NCBI GenBank assembly: GCA_963070105.1
Contig: OY718805.1
Coordinates: 2,254,001-2,318,000, forward strand
Reading direction: 5' to 3'
DNA from: Litomosoides sigmodontis
Taxonomy: Eukaryota > Nematoda > Chromadorea > Rhabditida > Onchocercidae
Length of the DNA: 64,000 bases
Shown here: in pieces, positions 1-13,356 of the stretch
Position numbering within the stretch: position 1 is the first letter of the stretch
How the letters are laid out: every line of letters begins with the position of its first letter
Program-made: the position numbers and the translations under genes
The notes under the pieces: model-generated
The model's database searches: none
The model's input: the letters and a program-made list of their open reading frames with translations, nothing else
Told to the model about the DNA's origin: nothing

Positions 1-149
1 ATAATAATGATGATGATAGTGGAGACGATAGTTTGGAATTTTAAGTATTTTAAAGTTGAATTGTAAAATTAGTGCCATGAAATCATAGGAAATTTTACTA
101 TCTTTTGCTGTTAATAATTATGGTATTGATAGTTGCTGAATGAATTCAG

Positions 150-1867
150 GAAATATTCAATGTTGATGTCGCTGAGGATAAGCGAATCTTTTTTCAAAAG
201 TATCCGGATGCCGTCAACTCATTTGTCGTAGACTCGGAATTGGACGATCGACTATGTGAGGGCGAAGGCACGTCTCAAATTAAGCTTCAAATAGTTCCAG
301 CATTCTTTTACTTTTAAATGTTTGCATGAAATGAGAGAGAGCAGAATAGGTGGAAAATGAACTACGGATTTGAATGTGAATGAAACCGGGAAAGAAAAAT
401 TATCAATTCGATTTAATTTGTTCGAATCTGCAATTCACCACATTTTTTTTCCCACATTTTTTGACCACCTACATTAAATTAATTTTCTAAATTTGAATTA
501 GTGAATTTTTTCGGTTACCTGCAGGAATAGTAGATGATGATTTGCTTGAAGACGAAGCAGATGCAGTCTGCTCCAGCTTCCTCCCGCAACCACCAACTCC
601 GGATTTATTGAAAAATACCTCTCGTAACAAGAATGAAACCTGTGAGGATTTGCTTTTTTTTTCATTCTTGCTCAAAAATTTATAAAAAATTTGAAGAAAT
701 TTCACATAAAATCCACTAGCTCAATGATAAATCGCAGTAGTTAAATTTTAGATTCATTAAATGAGGACATCGATTTGGTCAGTCCCACGGGATCGACACG
801 TGCCAGCGGATCAAGTCAATCCGGTGGTGGACTATCTGCAAGAGCTTCTTCATTAACAGGTTTCATTGCTAATTTCTTCATCTAATTAAGCTAAACAAAA
901 GCTCTCTCTCTCTTTCTCTCTCTTACTGATTGCACTGTTAGTTGTTGATGCGTATGTTATTAAAGCAATAATTACTTCGTTCTAATTCAGGATGTGTGAA
1001 GGTTTAAAGACGTCAACTTGCAAATGCAAGCAATGTTTTACTGTTTAGCAATAATGACGTCACAATCATTCCGGCATACTCTTCAGTGTTTCCAGATCGA
1101 TTAGGAGGAGGTGCGATACGGAAAGATAACGTGGATGTCGTTGGCAATGCAACACGTTTGCGCAGTAGAATTGATAAAAAGCGCAGTTATACAACATCAA
1201 TTTTAGTATCACCTCATCCGGAACGGAAGCTAATCATACCGCAAAGGCAGCATTCAGCGGAAGGTAGCAATGCGCCACTTAGCATTTCATCCGGTGATGT
1301 AACTGTTGTTGACGTTGGTAAGGTAGGATTCCTGATCACTTTATGATAAAATTATTTTCAACGCCTTTTCCATTCCTTTTGTTTCATTTGTTAAATTTTT
1401 TGAATTCCTCAAATAATTTCAAAAAGATGAATTTAACATGTGAAATTATATATTTCGAGCTACTATTTGTAGCTTTGTGTAGTTTTTTGTTTTTTTTTTT
1501 TTAAATTCAACATGAACAGTAATTGAATTTAATCAGTTAAAAGAAGCAAAGTAGTGAATGTGAGGAATTGGGTGAGGTGAGTTACCAGCGTACGTAGGTA
1601 ACTTTTTGCTTGTAATTTCTAATTTTCTTACGTGTTTCTATCGTGCAGGATCAGTTTTACTTGCGGAACGTAAGTGATAGTTGTAAATCGACGGAGGAAG
1701 AGCAGTTGCTACTAAATGGTCTTTGTGGTCCACTGAATACAGCGGGAACGGATCCACGTGGTGGTCATCATACAGCGGTTCGTTCAGAATCTGACGTCAA
1801 CAATTCGTCGCGTATTCATTCCGCTGGAACGGCGCTTTTTCACGGCGCTGATGTCAGCTATATCTAA
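150..1867 (+). CDS. 3' exons of an unrecognised nematode gene (partial)
   Basis: I do not recognise this family. Coding exons are seen at about 150-300, 525-641, 752-859, 1096-1322 and 1649-1867 (stop TAA 1865-1867). The last three join cleanly in phase, with acceptors at TTTTAG, TTCCAG and GTGCAG. The join between the first two is unresolved: the best donor (GTGAGG at 254-259) with the best acceptor (GCAG ending at 524) makes a stop, so an alternative acceptor near 530 may be used. The C-terminal region is low in hydrophobicity and rich in Ser, Gly and Asn, with acidic and basic patches, as in the cytoplasmic tail of a channel or receptor. It ends in Val-Ser-Tyr-Ile, a hydrophobic C-terminus of the kind PDZ domains can bind. 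The 5' part lies left of the window. Confidence 0.6.
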
Positions 1868-4800
1868 GCTAGGAAATCAATCCTTCATTTATCCTCTTCG
1901 CTGTGATCGCTTGTCAATAGAAAATTAAATTGTTTATTTTTGCTACACGAAATGCATTTCCAAAAATATTCCACTTTGTAAATGTTAAAGGAAATGCTTC
2001 ATTTCCGATAATTGCTGATGCTGAATTTCATTTTAGTGCTTAACAGACAATGCAAAAATTGCAAAAGTTAAAAGCAAATGCACATTGAGGTGGGAAAAAA
2101 AATTGTGGTGCAGAGAATACAATGCGACTGTAAAGGAGAAAGAGGAAGGGAGAGGGAGAGAGAGAGAGAGGGGGAGAAAGAAGGAAAGGCTGAAATTTCA
2201 CATCTTAATTTTCCTAAAATTAATACTTGCTCTTTTTTAGTTTTTCTCCAAATTCTTCCACTTCTTGATGAAATTTTTGCATGATTTCTTTACTTTCTTG
2301 TTTTTTAGTTAAAAAAAGTTTAACCGATTGAAAGGAGAAATTAATTAATTGCCAATAAATGAGTGAGTTTGGGGCTACTAGTTGGCGGTCGTGTCTCATC
2401 GTACCCTTTCAGTAACAATTTTCATCAGTTCTTAATGAAAATTTTAATAATTAAAAAGACAAGAAGGTAGTGAGCAATTCATTTTTCATGCCAACATCAA
2501 GGAAATTGTCGGTGCACTCATTTCATCCGTAGCTTAATTAATATTTTCATTGTAATGAAGAAAAAATTTTTCGCTTAATTTTTCAATATCACTTATTAAT
2601 GATATTATTTTCTTCCATTTAATGAATTTGAATTATTGTTGAGGTGGAGAAATTCGGTAGAAAAGTGGAAAATAAATATTCAAGCTCAATGCTCTCCTAA
2701 ATACATTAAATAGACAAGAATGCTATTAATAATGAGTGATATTGAAATTTAGTTTAGGCGGGAACTTTTTTTAGTTTATATAAAAATATAAATTAGGTTA
2801 TGTCTTTTAAAAAGAACAATTTCCTTAGAAAACGAATTATTCATAGATTGCTATCCATGAATTTTTCGTCTAATAGCTTCCTTTGTCATTTCTCACTTTT
2901 ACAAGAATTTAACTTTTTTTTTGAATTTTTCCGCTTGTACATAAATATTTTTGCACGCTTTTTTTCTCATTCCACCACCTGTTTTATAATTCAAAGTGGT
3001 TAATTAGCAGCAACAAATGCGCATTTACTCAATATTTCTGGATAATTTTTAATTTAGCTTTTTGTTTTTCAAATTCTACAAATAATTTGCAAATTTTGCT
3101 ATTTAGTTGAAAGTTTTTTTTACTCGAATTTACATATAATAAGTTGAATTTATATGAAATAAAGCAGAAGTCATATTGATGTGAATTTCATTTTTAAAAT
3201 TTTGTACATTGAACTCACAGCTACCGCATTAATCAGTCATTATGCTTACTGTAACTCTTCCTAATGTATTTATTTATTTATTTATTGCTTTGCATTAAAT
3301 TACAGTTGCTATGTGTTAATTACTTTTTTCACTGTTAGTGGAGGCTTTTATCGGCCATAATTTTCTTTAACTGTTAAATTACACAGCAAATAAATGTAAT
3401 GTGATTTTTGTATTTGCATTTTATTCATATTTTGCATAAAGCGTAATTAAGTAGTTAATTAATTAATTAGCTGATTAATTGATTAATCACAATTTCTTTC
3501 TTCTATTGTAAACAATTTGTTGTTTGTGTGTGTGTGTGTGTGTGTGTATGTGTGTATGTGTGTGTGTGTATGTGTGTGTATGTGTGTGTACGTGTGTGTG
3601 CATGTGTGTGTGTGTATGTGTGTGTGTATGTGTGTGTATGTGTGTGTGCATGTGTGTGTGTATGTGTGTGTGTGTATGTGTGTGTGTGTGTGTATGTGTG
3701 CTTTTTAATAAAACGTTGTAGCAGTGTTGATGCAAACATTTGTTTTAAAAAGAATTTCAGTAAAATAAAACAGCTGAAAAAGTGAAAAGTGAGGTACCAT
3801 TGTTTCTATTTGTTCAATTGAAATTAAACGAAATTAAATTGTTGAAGAAAAGGAGGAAAAAAAGCAGTTAGGCAGAAGAAGAATGAAATGAAATTGTTGA
3901 ACCAAAAAAAGGACGACCGATCATTGACTGTTCGACGACAGAAGACAAGTTACTTTTTTTTTTTAAAGATGAAAATTGATAAGTGAATGTGTACGATAAG
4001 TAAGAAAAAAACTTCTGTCGCTTTTTAGCTTATTATGTTACTTCTGATGTTGTAAAATATACGTATATTTTAAATTCAAATAGCAAGGTAGTTTTAAATA
4101 TTTGTTCATTTTAATTGCTATTAAATATTTACGCGCGTTGTCCACTTCGTTTTTTTCGGTGTTATGTGCGCAAGCATGTTTCATTCGTGAAATTCGGAAA
4201 TGGAATTGCTATTGATAAAATTGAATTATTTGAGTTGTTTGATTTTATGCTTTACTGCTTGCTATTGGATCTATTCGTAATTTCGAATAACATCGTTTAC
4301 AGGTATTGGGTAAATTTTGGGTAAATTTGTATTGGGCAAATTGGATAAATTTTGAAATCTTTGATGCAGACAGTGTTTCATCAAATTAACGATGAATTAA
4401 TTATTACATAGTTCATCGCTATGAAATTTCCACAACGACAAAAATTTGTGAAATCACTTCAATTACTGCAACGATCAACTACGTAACCAACAGCTGCCTT
4501 TAATAGCGAAAATTAGTGACAGGAATTTGACGTGGAAATTAGTAGGAGAAGTTTTCAGTTATGGGTGTGACGTCAATGGGTTTGAGTGTAAAAAAATATA
4601 GTGCGAACAGTTTGCCCATTTTAAGCGATGACATGATACATTGCGGTTGCCCATTTGTTTCTCAATTTGAATGCGAAACGAAATTTCAAATTTCATCCTT
4701 TACTTTCATCTCTCTAATTTCATCGATTTTTCTGTTTAACTGTTTCTTTCCTCATCTATTTAAATTTCCACAACGTTCTTTTCCTATTTAATTCGTCGTT

Positions 4801-5853
4801 CTCATCCAAATTAATTAATCCAATCAATCAGTATCAATCAATATAGCATTTTAGCAAATATCTGTTGCAAATTTATATTTAATCACATGACGTGTTGGCT
4901 AATGATATTGCACGCTGTGCATCACATTTTCGCTATTATTTAATTTATTTGTCAGGAAACTAAAATTAAAATTCATATCACTATATTAATTATCAGTTCT
5001 AAATAGTTTCCATCTTCCCATTTAAACATTTTTAAAAGATTTGAAGTAACGAAATATTACTAGTTTAATTAATTTTTCACTTGCGCTACTGATCGATGTG
5101 GTTAAGTGATCGCTTATAAAAAATTCATACACTCAAAGTTCAAAAGAGTGCATATATTTGCCATTTATTGCATAATTTTAAGTTTTGAAAATTCATGAAT
5201 ATATTCACAGACATTAGTGAGAAGTGATAATTTGAAATTAATAGCCAAATCGTATATTAATTGATTTTACAGTTAGAATTACTTATAGGAAGTGGCAGTA
5301 ATCGATCGACCTTTCATCTCTCATCGCCGATGTCGTAGCAACGCACTCTCACATATTGCCTGTCAACTCAACGCAACTCAACCTGTCACCTCAAATACAA
5401 TTAATTAATTGATTAATGTTGAAGCATAGCCATTATGCATACATTGCCACACATCTCCCTACCTTCCTTTCACACCAAAAGAATGCTAAATGAATAATTA
5501 TCAGATTGCCTGCAACGATCCTGTCAATTAATTATCTTGAGGGATTCTGAAACCCTACTGAGTCATCTTTCACAATTCTAGTAATTGAGTATGCTCCAGA
5601 AATTCAATGATTGATTAATTCGGCAGCTTTGCAATTGCAATTCAGCTGTCTGACAATCTTTTCGGTCTTAGTTTTTGTTTAATTTTCGTGATTTTACAGC
5701 TTTATGACATCTCCGGAATGGTTTTCATGCTTACAACGAATACTGCTATAACCTGCGATATACATTTTTTCATTATTATCAATTAGTACATTTGAATTAC
5801 TTCACGTGCCATCAAATACAGGTCTATCGTTCAATTAAACGGAAGAGGTGCAA
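1868..5853. other. Intergenic region with simple repeats, no gene seen
   Basis: This 4 kb interval separates the unrecognised 3' gene from cystathionine gamma-lyase. It is AT-rich and every open frame is short and non-conserved in character. It holds a GA-rich tract near 2135-2180, TTTA repeats near 3267-3287, AATT-rich palindromic sequence near 3452-3488 and a long interrupted (TG)n tract at 3524-3701. The proximal part must contain the cystathionine gamma-lyase promoter. I see no RNA gene. Confidence 0.6.
3524..3701. repeat. Interrupted (TG)n microsatellite, about 180 bp
   Basis: Alternating TG over about 178 bases, regularly broken by TA, CA or CG steps (TGTATG, TGCATG, TACGTG). Open frames of alternating Cys-Val or His-Thr on both strands are products of this repeat and not proteins. 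Confidence 0.95.
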
Positions 5854-8800
5854 ATGGCTAATTGTCGAGAACATTTCCAACATTTCGGTACCAATGCTAT
5901 TCACACTGGTCAAGAACCGGAACAATGGGATGCTGATCAGGTGCGCTCACTCTCTACTGATTTCCGTTTATTTCACGAATTACTAATTAATGTGATTGTG
6001 TGGAAGAACGTGCTCTACAGATCATCCCACCAGTATCACTGTCAACAACGTTCAAGCAGTCGGAACCAGGAAAATTCAAAAAATACGACTACTCACGTGC
6101 CAGTAATCCATCCCGAAATACGCTGGAAAAATGCCTTGCCGCTTTAGAAGGTGCCGAATATTGTAAGTGTTGCGTGTAGCGGCTTCGCTTTACCTATTGT
6201 TTGAGAGTTAGTTGACTGCTGCAGGATGTTGAAAGAGAAGCACCTTTAGAGTACTTGTTGAGTTAGTCTTTTAGTTCTAATCAAAAATATATAAAATTAA
6301 AATAAAAATATATTACTTCAATTAAAATTAAAATATGCATTCTTGTCTAAAAAGGTTCAAAAATTTCGTGCTCAAAATTTAGTTTTATTAGTTGCTTTGA
6401 CTGTAGCAGTGTACGTCTGGGAAAAATTTCATCTTTCCGAAGTATAACTGTGAAATTATTTTATTGCAGTTTTTTTTACAATAGGTCGTACGTGAAATAA
6501 TTAATAATCTCAATGCTTAAAAATTTAAATTTTGAACTTATTTTTTTCAAAATTCAGGTCGAGTATATTCATCCGGTCTTGCGGCAACAATGGCAATTAC
6601 AAATACACTAAAATCAGGTGATCACATTGTCTGCTGCGATGACGTCTACGGCGGTAAGACTTTTTGTCACCGTTGCTTTTTTTCTCTCAAAATTCAATTC
6701 GCAAAAAAAAAAAATGGAATGCGTTTAATTCAATGAAACCTTTTATTACCTTTCCGGCACGACATGTTGCATTGGAATTTAAATTCAATTCAAGCTAACT
6801 ACCAAAACATTACATTATCTGTAGTAGGTAAGCTACTTGTATTTGAGGTACTCAGCGTTTTTTTCGAAAAGTTTCCGCGCCACAGCACAACCTTGAAATC
6901 TCGTTCGTCGATATGACCGATATGAAAGCATTCAGTGAAGCATTAAAAGCTAACACAAAGGTAAAATATTAGTCACATGTGATGGAAAAACTTTCAAAAC
7001 TTCACTCCACCCTCGCACTTCCCAAATTAACTCTCAAGCTTTCAGTTGAAACGTGAAATGTCTGCTAAGTTTTACATCCATCACAAACGCGCGTATTTCA
7101 CGTTGCTTTCATGAATTCCTGTGACAGCTTTCGCTTTGCAGCGATATCACACAACAATCTCCCTATCACTTCTCTTATCAGTTTATCAGAAGCAAAGGGT
7201 TGGTGGCGTATTTGCAGATGATATGGATTGAAACACCGTCAAATCCGCTGCTGAAAGTTGTGGATGTTGCAGTTGCTGTGGAAATTACACGGAAGTTCCG
7301 AAGTGATATTCTAATCGTCGTTGACAACACTTTTATGTCACCGTACTTCCAGGTTTGCTTCCATCAATTTCAAACGAATGAACGCGTGAACACTTGAAAT
7401 TACAATGCGTTATCGATTTTAGCACTCCCTCATTTCAACCATGTAGTATTCAGTTCAGTGTTTCTCTTTAAAAAGTTAAAAAAAAATGGTTTTGCATTTG
7501 AATCGATCTATGATTGAGATCAACAGTGCGTAATTTTGACGTTTAAATAAATGTTCACATCGTTTTGTCGTCATATTTAAAGCGTCCATTATCACTTGGT
7601 GCAGACGCTGTGCATCACTCAATCACCAAATACATCAATGGTCACTCGGATGTTGTGATGGGTGCTGTAATGACAAATATGAAAAGTTTGGATGAAAATT
7701 TGAAATTTCAACAAATTGGTTGGTGCATGTTTTTCACTTCATATGTTTCAGACGTTGAATTGAAATTAAATGAGTTTACTCTCTTATCAGTTCACTTGTT
7801 CAATTATCTTATTCCCTCATTAATCTGTCTAGCGCTGTACGCTACGTTGCCTATTTGTGAGCATAGCATTTAAAGTATTTAATTGAAAAAGAGCAAATGC
7901 TTTCTTTTTTATTATCAAATGCTTTCTTCTCTTCCTACTTAAAAAATGCCTTCGACATATTTGAATGATTGTTTTTTTTTCCTTTCTGAAATTGAAATTA
8001 TCACTTGAAATTATTTTACAGCAATGCTTTCAATCAATGTAATCATTTCTAAAATATTTTCGTGCTAGCTTCCGTTGTGCATAAGTGCCTTGTTTTTCGT
8101 AGTTCTATTTTAGTTTAAAATTTTTGTTGCAGCTGTTGGTGCGGTACCGTCAGCGTTCGATTGCTTTTTGGTAAATCGTGGCGTGAAGACGCTACACGTT
8201 CGAATGCAAAAGCATATGGCTAATGCTATGCAAATAGCAACATTTCTGGAAAATAATCCCAGAATTGAGCGAGTTAGTTTGCTAATTTTTTTTTTCAAAG
8301 TTAACATAATTGTTTTATTATTACTCACTAAAATTATTATTGCTATTGCCACCACTAGCTACCGTTGTTTCTGGTGGCATCGCACTGCTGTAAAGTTGAG
8401 TATCTCTTAGGTGTTTTATCCCGAACTTCGGTCGCATCAGCAGCATGAAATTCACAGGAAGCAAACGAAAGGAATGAGTGGTATGATGTCATTTTACTTG
8501 AAAGGTAATTTGGAAACATCTCGAGAATTCCTCTCCAGCCTGAAGGTCAGTTCTGCAACTATTTGCCAAAAATTTGAAATAATTCAATCGTTGAATCGAT
8601 CAATTTACATTTTTGTAGATTTTTACACTGGCTGAATCGCTTGGTGGTTTCGAGAGCTTAGCAGAGTTACCGGCCCTAATGACGCATGCATCGGTACCGG
8701 TGGAAGATCGAATTAAATTGGGTATTAGTGATAATTTAATTCGAATATCAGTGGGAATTGAAGATGTGGAAGATTTGATTGAGGATCTTGATGAAGCACT

Positions 8801-9087
8801 GAAAAAAGCTGTAAGTAATGATGTCATTTTGCAAAATATCAAATTCAAATTGTAAATTTCAACTAGTCAACACTCGGTACTTGTGAATTACACATCGAAA
8901 ACAAAGGAATGTAACTAGTAAAGCTTTACAGGGCTTGTGAATTTGGTTATAGCTTACTACCGTTCATCTTGTACAATTTCTAAACCTTTTCAATAAATTT
9001 GAAGAATGATTAATCAATGATTTTAGACGTTTTGAAATTTGCATATTATTACGGTTGCAATTTCAGATTCCGAGGATACCAGCTTAA
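5854..9087 (+). CDS. cth: Cystathionine gamma-lyase (PLP-dependent, transsulfuration)
   Basis: Cleaves cystathionine to cysteine, 2-oxobutyrate and ammonia in the cytosol, the last transsulfuration step; family members also make hydrogen sulfide. Exons: 5854-5940, 6021-6162, 6558-6653, 6848-6960, 7218-7352, 7583-7718, 8133-8272, 8411-8545, 8619-8810, 9067-9087, totalling 1197 bases and 398 residues, the normal family length. Hallmarks: TyrSerArg at 53-55, SerGlyLeuAla at 82-85, the PLP-stacking Tyr107 in AspAspValTyrGlyGly, Asp182 in ValAspAsnThrPhe, and the Schiff-base Lys207 in SerIleThrLysTyr. The fourth exon is fixed by the conserved GlyGlyThrGlnArgPhePhe and uses an unusual acceptor, TTTGAG; the sixth uses TTTAAAG. 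The ATG at 5854 is the only start that precedes the conserved HisPheGlyThrAsnAlaIleHis. A cystathionine beta-lyase or gamma-synthase is less likely because the sequence follows the animal gamma-lyase throughout. Confidence 0.95.
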
Positions 9088-9904
9088 TCGCTTGCCAAAA
9101 GCTAGCAAATTCAACAATTTTTAGCAAACAGTGAATATTTAATCTATAATTTATCAATGCTTACGATTTTTTTTCCGCTTAATTGTTACATTGATTGATT
9201 AATTTAACGAACTGAAATGAGTGGCGAAACATTACGGACGTTTTTTTAAAGGTGATGAATAATATTGCTCTTACAAATAATTAAATTTCAAACTATCGCA
9301 TATTTCTTAAAATACACGATTTGTACCAATAAGAGTTGGACATTTACCTGTGCGGAAATCAATAAAGCGGTCAGTAAACGATTTTGAAATTAGAAAAACG
9401 AATGAAATAATACTGTTGAAAATATCTATATTTTCTAATCGCACAATTAGCGGGCTATGTTAAGTGGAAAAAAGGAATGTTAAATTGAGTATTTTCGATT
9501 GGAACTAATTATTTCACTTCTTTCATTACTTCTTACGAGAGAGAGAAAGGGAAATAGAGAGAGAGAGGTTTGTCATTTATTACTTTATCAGTCATTCATT
9601 AATCTTGTAGTATTAAAAGCTAAGAAATTATGCAGGTAAATGCATAGGTTATTCCTTTTTCTGATTATTTTATAAATTTAAACGAACTTTTGTCACACAT
9701 AACACAAAGCAAACAAATGAATTAATTAACAAAAATCATTCATGACGTAACAACCGTTGCCTAATTTATTGATTTTTTTTTTGTTTAAATATTCAAAATG
9801 ACTGAATTATTCATCTAAACTAGGAATTGCACAAGACAGCGTAATATTACGATGAATATGCAAATTCATTAATACCAAAAAATTGTAAGAGTACGTCCGA
9901 TCGA
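9088..9904. other. Convergent intergenic region
   Basis: Lies between the 3' ends of cystathionine gamma-lyase (+) and the tail-anchored MSP-domain gene (-), so it should hold both 3' untranslated regions. It contains a GA-rich patch at about 9537-9566. No gene or RNA seen. Confidence 0.6.
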
Positions 9905-12012
9905 TCACTGATCGGATCCGTGTCTGTCAAACGGTTGGTCATCGTTGCTAAGTGATTGGAAGATGACCGCTCCAAGGAAGCAAAACAGGAATGCAATAAG
10001 CCAAACGAGTGTGTTTGGATCGTTGAAAAAACCTCTGCGATCGGTTGCTGCACCGTTGATGCTACTACTGCTGCAACGTGCAAATTTAATTTCATGCATA
10101 TTAGATATCTTATCGAAATTAATGCGAGTTAAGAGAAAGGAGTTGTAAAGATTTAATTTTTTTTTTCTTAATGAAAGCACTCTTTTTTTTTAGTTATTGT
10201 AAACTTCGGTTAACTTAGTCGTATATTTTTTTTTAATAAATAAATTGCTATTTGTAAAGTTTTGAGAAGATAAATTTGAAATAATTTGATTAATTATTGT
10301 TAACCTAAAAGTGCTTCGATCAGTTGCTCGTTGTTGAGAAATTGCTTCCGATTTAAAGGTCACTTCGTGAATGGGTAAATTGGTCATGGTACATTCAGCT
10401 CCTGGATTTATCACTGCTAAAATTTGAAGATTGAATTTTTTTTTCTTGAAATTTTCGTTCTCATTATTTGAATGGAATTTTAACATGCTTGCTTCTAACA
10501 TGACACAACGTTTATATGTTCTTTAATCTTTAATTCTATTAAAAAATTAAAATTTAATAATTGCGAGAATTTTTAATATGATAAAATTATCGCACACATG
10601 AAATCATATTGTTGTGCTTCCTTCCGCTTGTTTGCTGTGAAACTGGTAAGAATTACTCGGAACAACCAAGATAATTTACGATTTAATTACCTTTAAATTT
10701 TGTAAATGCACTAGCAACTTCCGTGCCAGATTTGATGAGTCTCATAAAAAGTTGCATTTTTGGTTGAGGCGCATCTGTCCATCTGCTTACAGTTTTAGGT
10801 CTTTGCCACATCAAATTTACTGCACTGCTTGCACATTTTTTAATTCGACCAAATATCATTGGATCAGCCTGTCGAAATTTTGTTGAAAGCAATTATCGCC
10901 AATGAAGTGAGAATGGAAAAAAGGTAAGGAAAAGAAAAAAAAATAGGAAAACAATCGGAGAAAGTACAATACACTAATCATTCAGCAAAACTCGGTAATT
11001 AAATTTTGTAAGCGAATAAACTTTTAAGAATTTTTTGATAATATAAATGATTATTAATGTATTGTAGGAGAGGGAGAGCAAAGGTGACATAGGTAAATCA
11101 CTTAAGTTTATATAAAATTACGAAACGGTCAAATTTCATGAATTAATCGGTTTTAATTAAGATGGAGATTAGGCATTTCTTTTGCTCTAAGTTACCAGGT
11201 AATTACCGTGACAGTGTTATCGGCACATTTTAATGCCCATTCCATTTCATGTTTGCTATTGTTGCATAAAAGAAGTTTTACACGTGCCACATCCGGTCGT
11301 CCTTTTTCCACCGCAAATTTCAGGATGCTAAAACGGAAACACCTCATTAGTGGTCATTTACGTCTCTTCTTGAATAATCATTAATTTGTTCCTATTCATG
11401 TAGCATGTTAATTTCCTTTTAAACATTTGATAATTGCCTGTATTACTTGGCACATTCGCTATATGCAAATGTATTGCTTTAATTTTTAAAACAGTTGAGA
11501 AGTTTTCACTTTTTCCGTTTTATACTTTTCCAAGAAAATAGGAAGTGATAGTAAGTAAGAACCTCCTGCTAAGTGGCTTTCTACTTCCACTAATTCTCGA
11601 GTTAGAGCGTGACCGCACTTTTTCAACGCTTCTGAAATTTGTCGAAAAAAAAAAGCCACTAACATTGAGCATCAAATGATTTTCAGTTAGTTCCTGCTGA
11701 GTAATACATCAATTTTTGGGGGATCACATATGTTTTCTCTAATTTACGATTTGAAATATCAGTACTTATCATTTTTTAAATATCATTATGACAGATTATT
11801 ACTACTATTATTTGTTAGCAATCATCTTGAAACGACTTTTCCACCCTAAATGCATTATCTCTTACCAATTTTAACCCTTTCTATTGTTTCATTAACTTTT
11901 GAATGCTCACTGACAGATGCAATATTGGTGGACAACAATTAATTACTAGTTAAAATTTTAAATTCAGTTATAAAATTCGCCGAAAAGCTTACTTCAGCGC
12001 AATCGTCGCCAT
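9905..12012 (-). CDS. Tail-anchored MSP-domain protein
   Basis: A 198-residue protein in five exons: 11993-12012 (start ATG at 12010-12012), 11207-11327, 10691-10868, 10305-10416, 9905-10070. All junctions are in phase. Residues about 1-110 form an MSP-type beta-sandwich: the strand ArgValLysLeuLeuLeuCysAsnAsnSer followed by TrpAlaLeuLys matches the 'L-x-N-x-S...W-x-L-K' core of MSP and VAP domains, and LeuMetTrpGlnArgPro matches the later strand. The Lys-Thr-Thr segment by which VAPs bind FFAT motifs is missing. Residues 164-184 are a strongly hydrophobic segment followed by a short polar tail, so it is probably a VAP-like protein anchored in ER or vesicle membrane by its C-terminus. A possible spliced-leader acceptor (TTTCGCAG) lies 46 bases before the ATG. 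The minus-strand neighbour at 13357-14254 is its paralogue. Confidence 0.75.
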
Positions 12013-13356
12013 CTTTATTGCCCCAAAGCGTCCACCAACGACCGACCTCGCACCTTTCCTGCGAAACAATAATGTGGTTCAAGTGATTATGCAATTTTTT
12101 TTTACAAGTGTACTTCATTTTACACAATCATTATCTCATGCTGAGAGTTTTCATCGTCCATTTACGCTTCTCCTGGCGCATATGACTTTCAACTGAGCGG
12201 CTTTCCAGTGCTCTACGTGATAACTTCCTGGAGTAATGCTCATCGCTTATTGAGAAAGCTTAAAAAGTCTTAGTTGTTGCTTTTTTTTTTTGAAAATATT
12301 CACTCACACCCACACATTTTTTGCTCTTTATTTGTGCTTCTTCAGCTATAGGGGAAAACCGGAAACAAATGCGTTTGCTTCGAACGTTTATGTCTGATCA
12401 CTTCCCACCTTCTAATTCTCCGGACTGAATTTTGGACGAAATTTTGAAAAAAAATTGCCTCTTATTAGAGGAGGACTTTTTCATCATTTATCTGGATTAT
12501 TATCACAAATGATGGAAACGAAAAAGCAGCGATTAAGTTATTAAGTTCTAATACGTTTAACTCTGATTTTTAAAGCATTTTTAAAAATTTTACATAGCTA
12601 ATAATACATACTCCATATGTATGTATATCTTCTCATACAAATCGGCTGCTTTAATTGTAAAATTGCTAGAATCTCATTTTTGATTTCTTTTAACTTAACT
12701 AAAAGATTGAAAAGGATTAAATTTGTCATAATTATGCAAGTTTTCATAGGATAGAAGCAATCATTATGGTTCATATAATGCTTATATAGCTTCTCTACCA
12801 TTTAATTATATTGCATTCGTTGGAAATTATTTAAACTTTCCCAAAAAAAAGAAAAAAAAACTCTTAAACCTTTTACACCACTGAACGTGTGAATATTTTT
12901 ATCCTATCCTATCCTATCATATCATATGATATTTTTTCCACTCACTTAACTGCAGTACGACAATTTCACATGACATGTATGCAGTAGCAGCACTGGTGGT
13001 GACCGATGCACTCGGTCACTGATCATTTTACTTCTGCTGATAGAAAATCTTCAAGAGATAAGTGATGAGTAAAGAAAGCAAGAGTAAAAGAATGTAGTTG
13101 ATTCTTTGCGAATCATCCAAAACATTTTTTCCTCCTATTTCTGTCTGCATTCCTGCATTGCTATCAGTTTTTGCCCTGTAAAAACAAATGTGAAGGAATT
13201 TAAATAATGGAAATCATAATACACATTGTGTTTTATGTCACATACATGTACGCCATGTTTTTTTTTCCCTGTGCACAAACAACTAATATTAATCATATGC
13301 TATTATCAAAAAAGAAAGAAATTATGACAGTAAAGTAATCGAAAAAGGAAAATTAT
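12013..13356. other. Intergenic region between the two MSP-domain genes
   Basis: AT-rich sequence holding the likely promoter of the tail-anchored MSP gene. It has a short TATCC tandem at about 12900-12930. No conserved coding segment seen. Confidence 0.55.

Noticed and set aside
3487..3785. Cys-Val and His-Thr repeat open frames on both strands
   Set aside because: Trivial translations of the (TG)n microsatellite.
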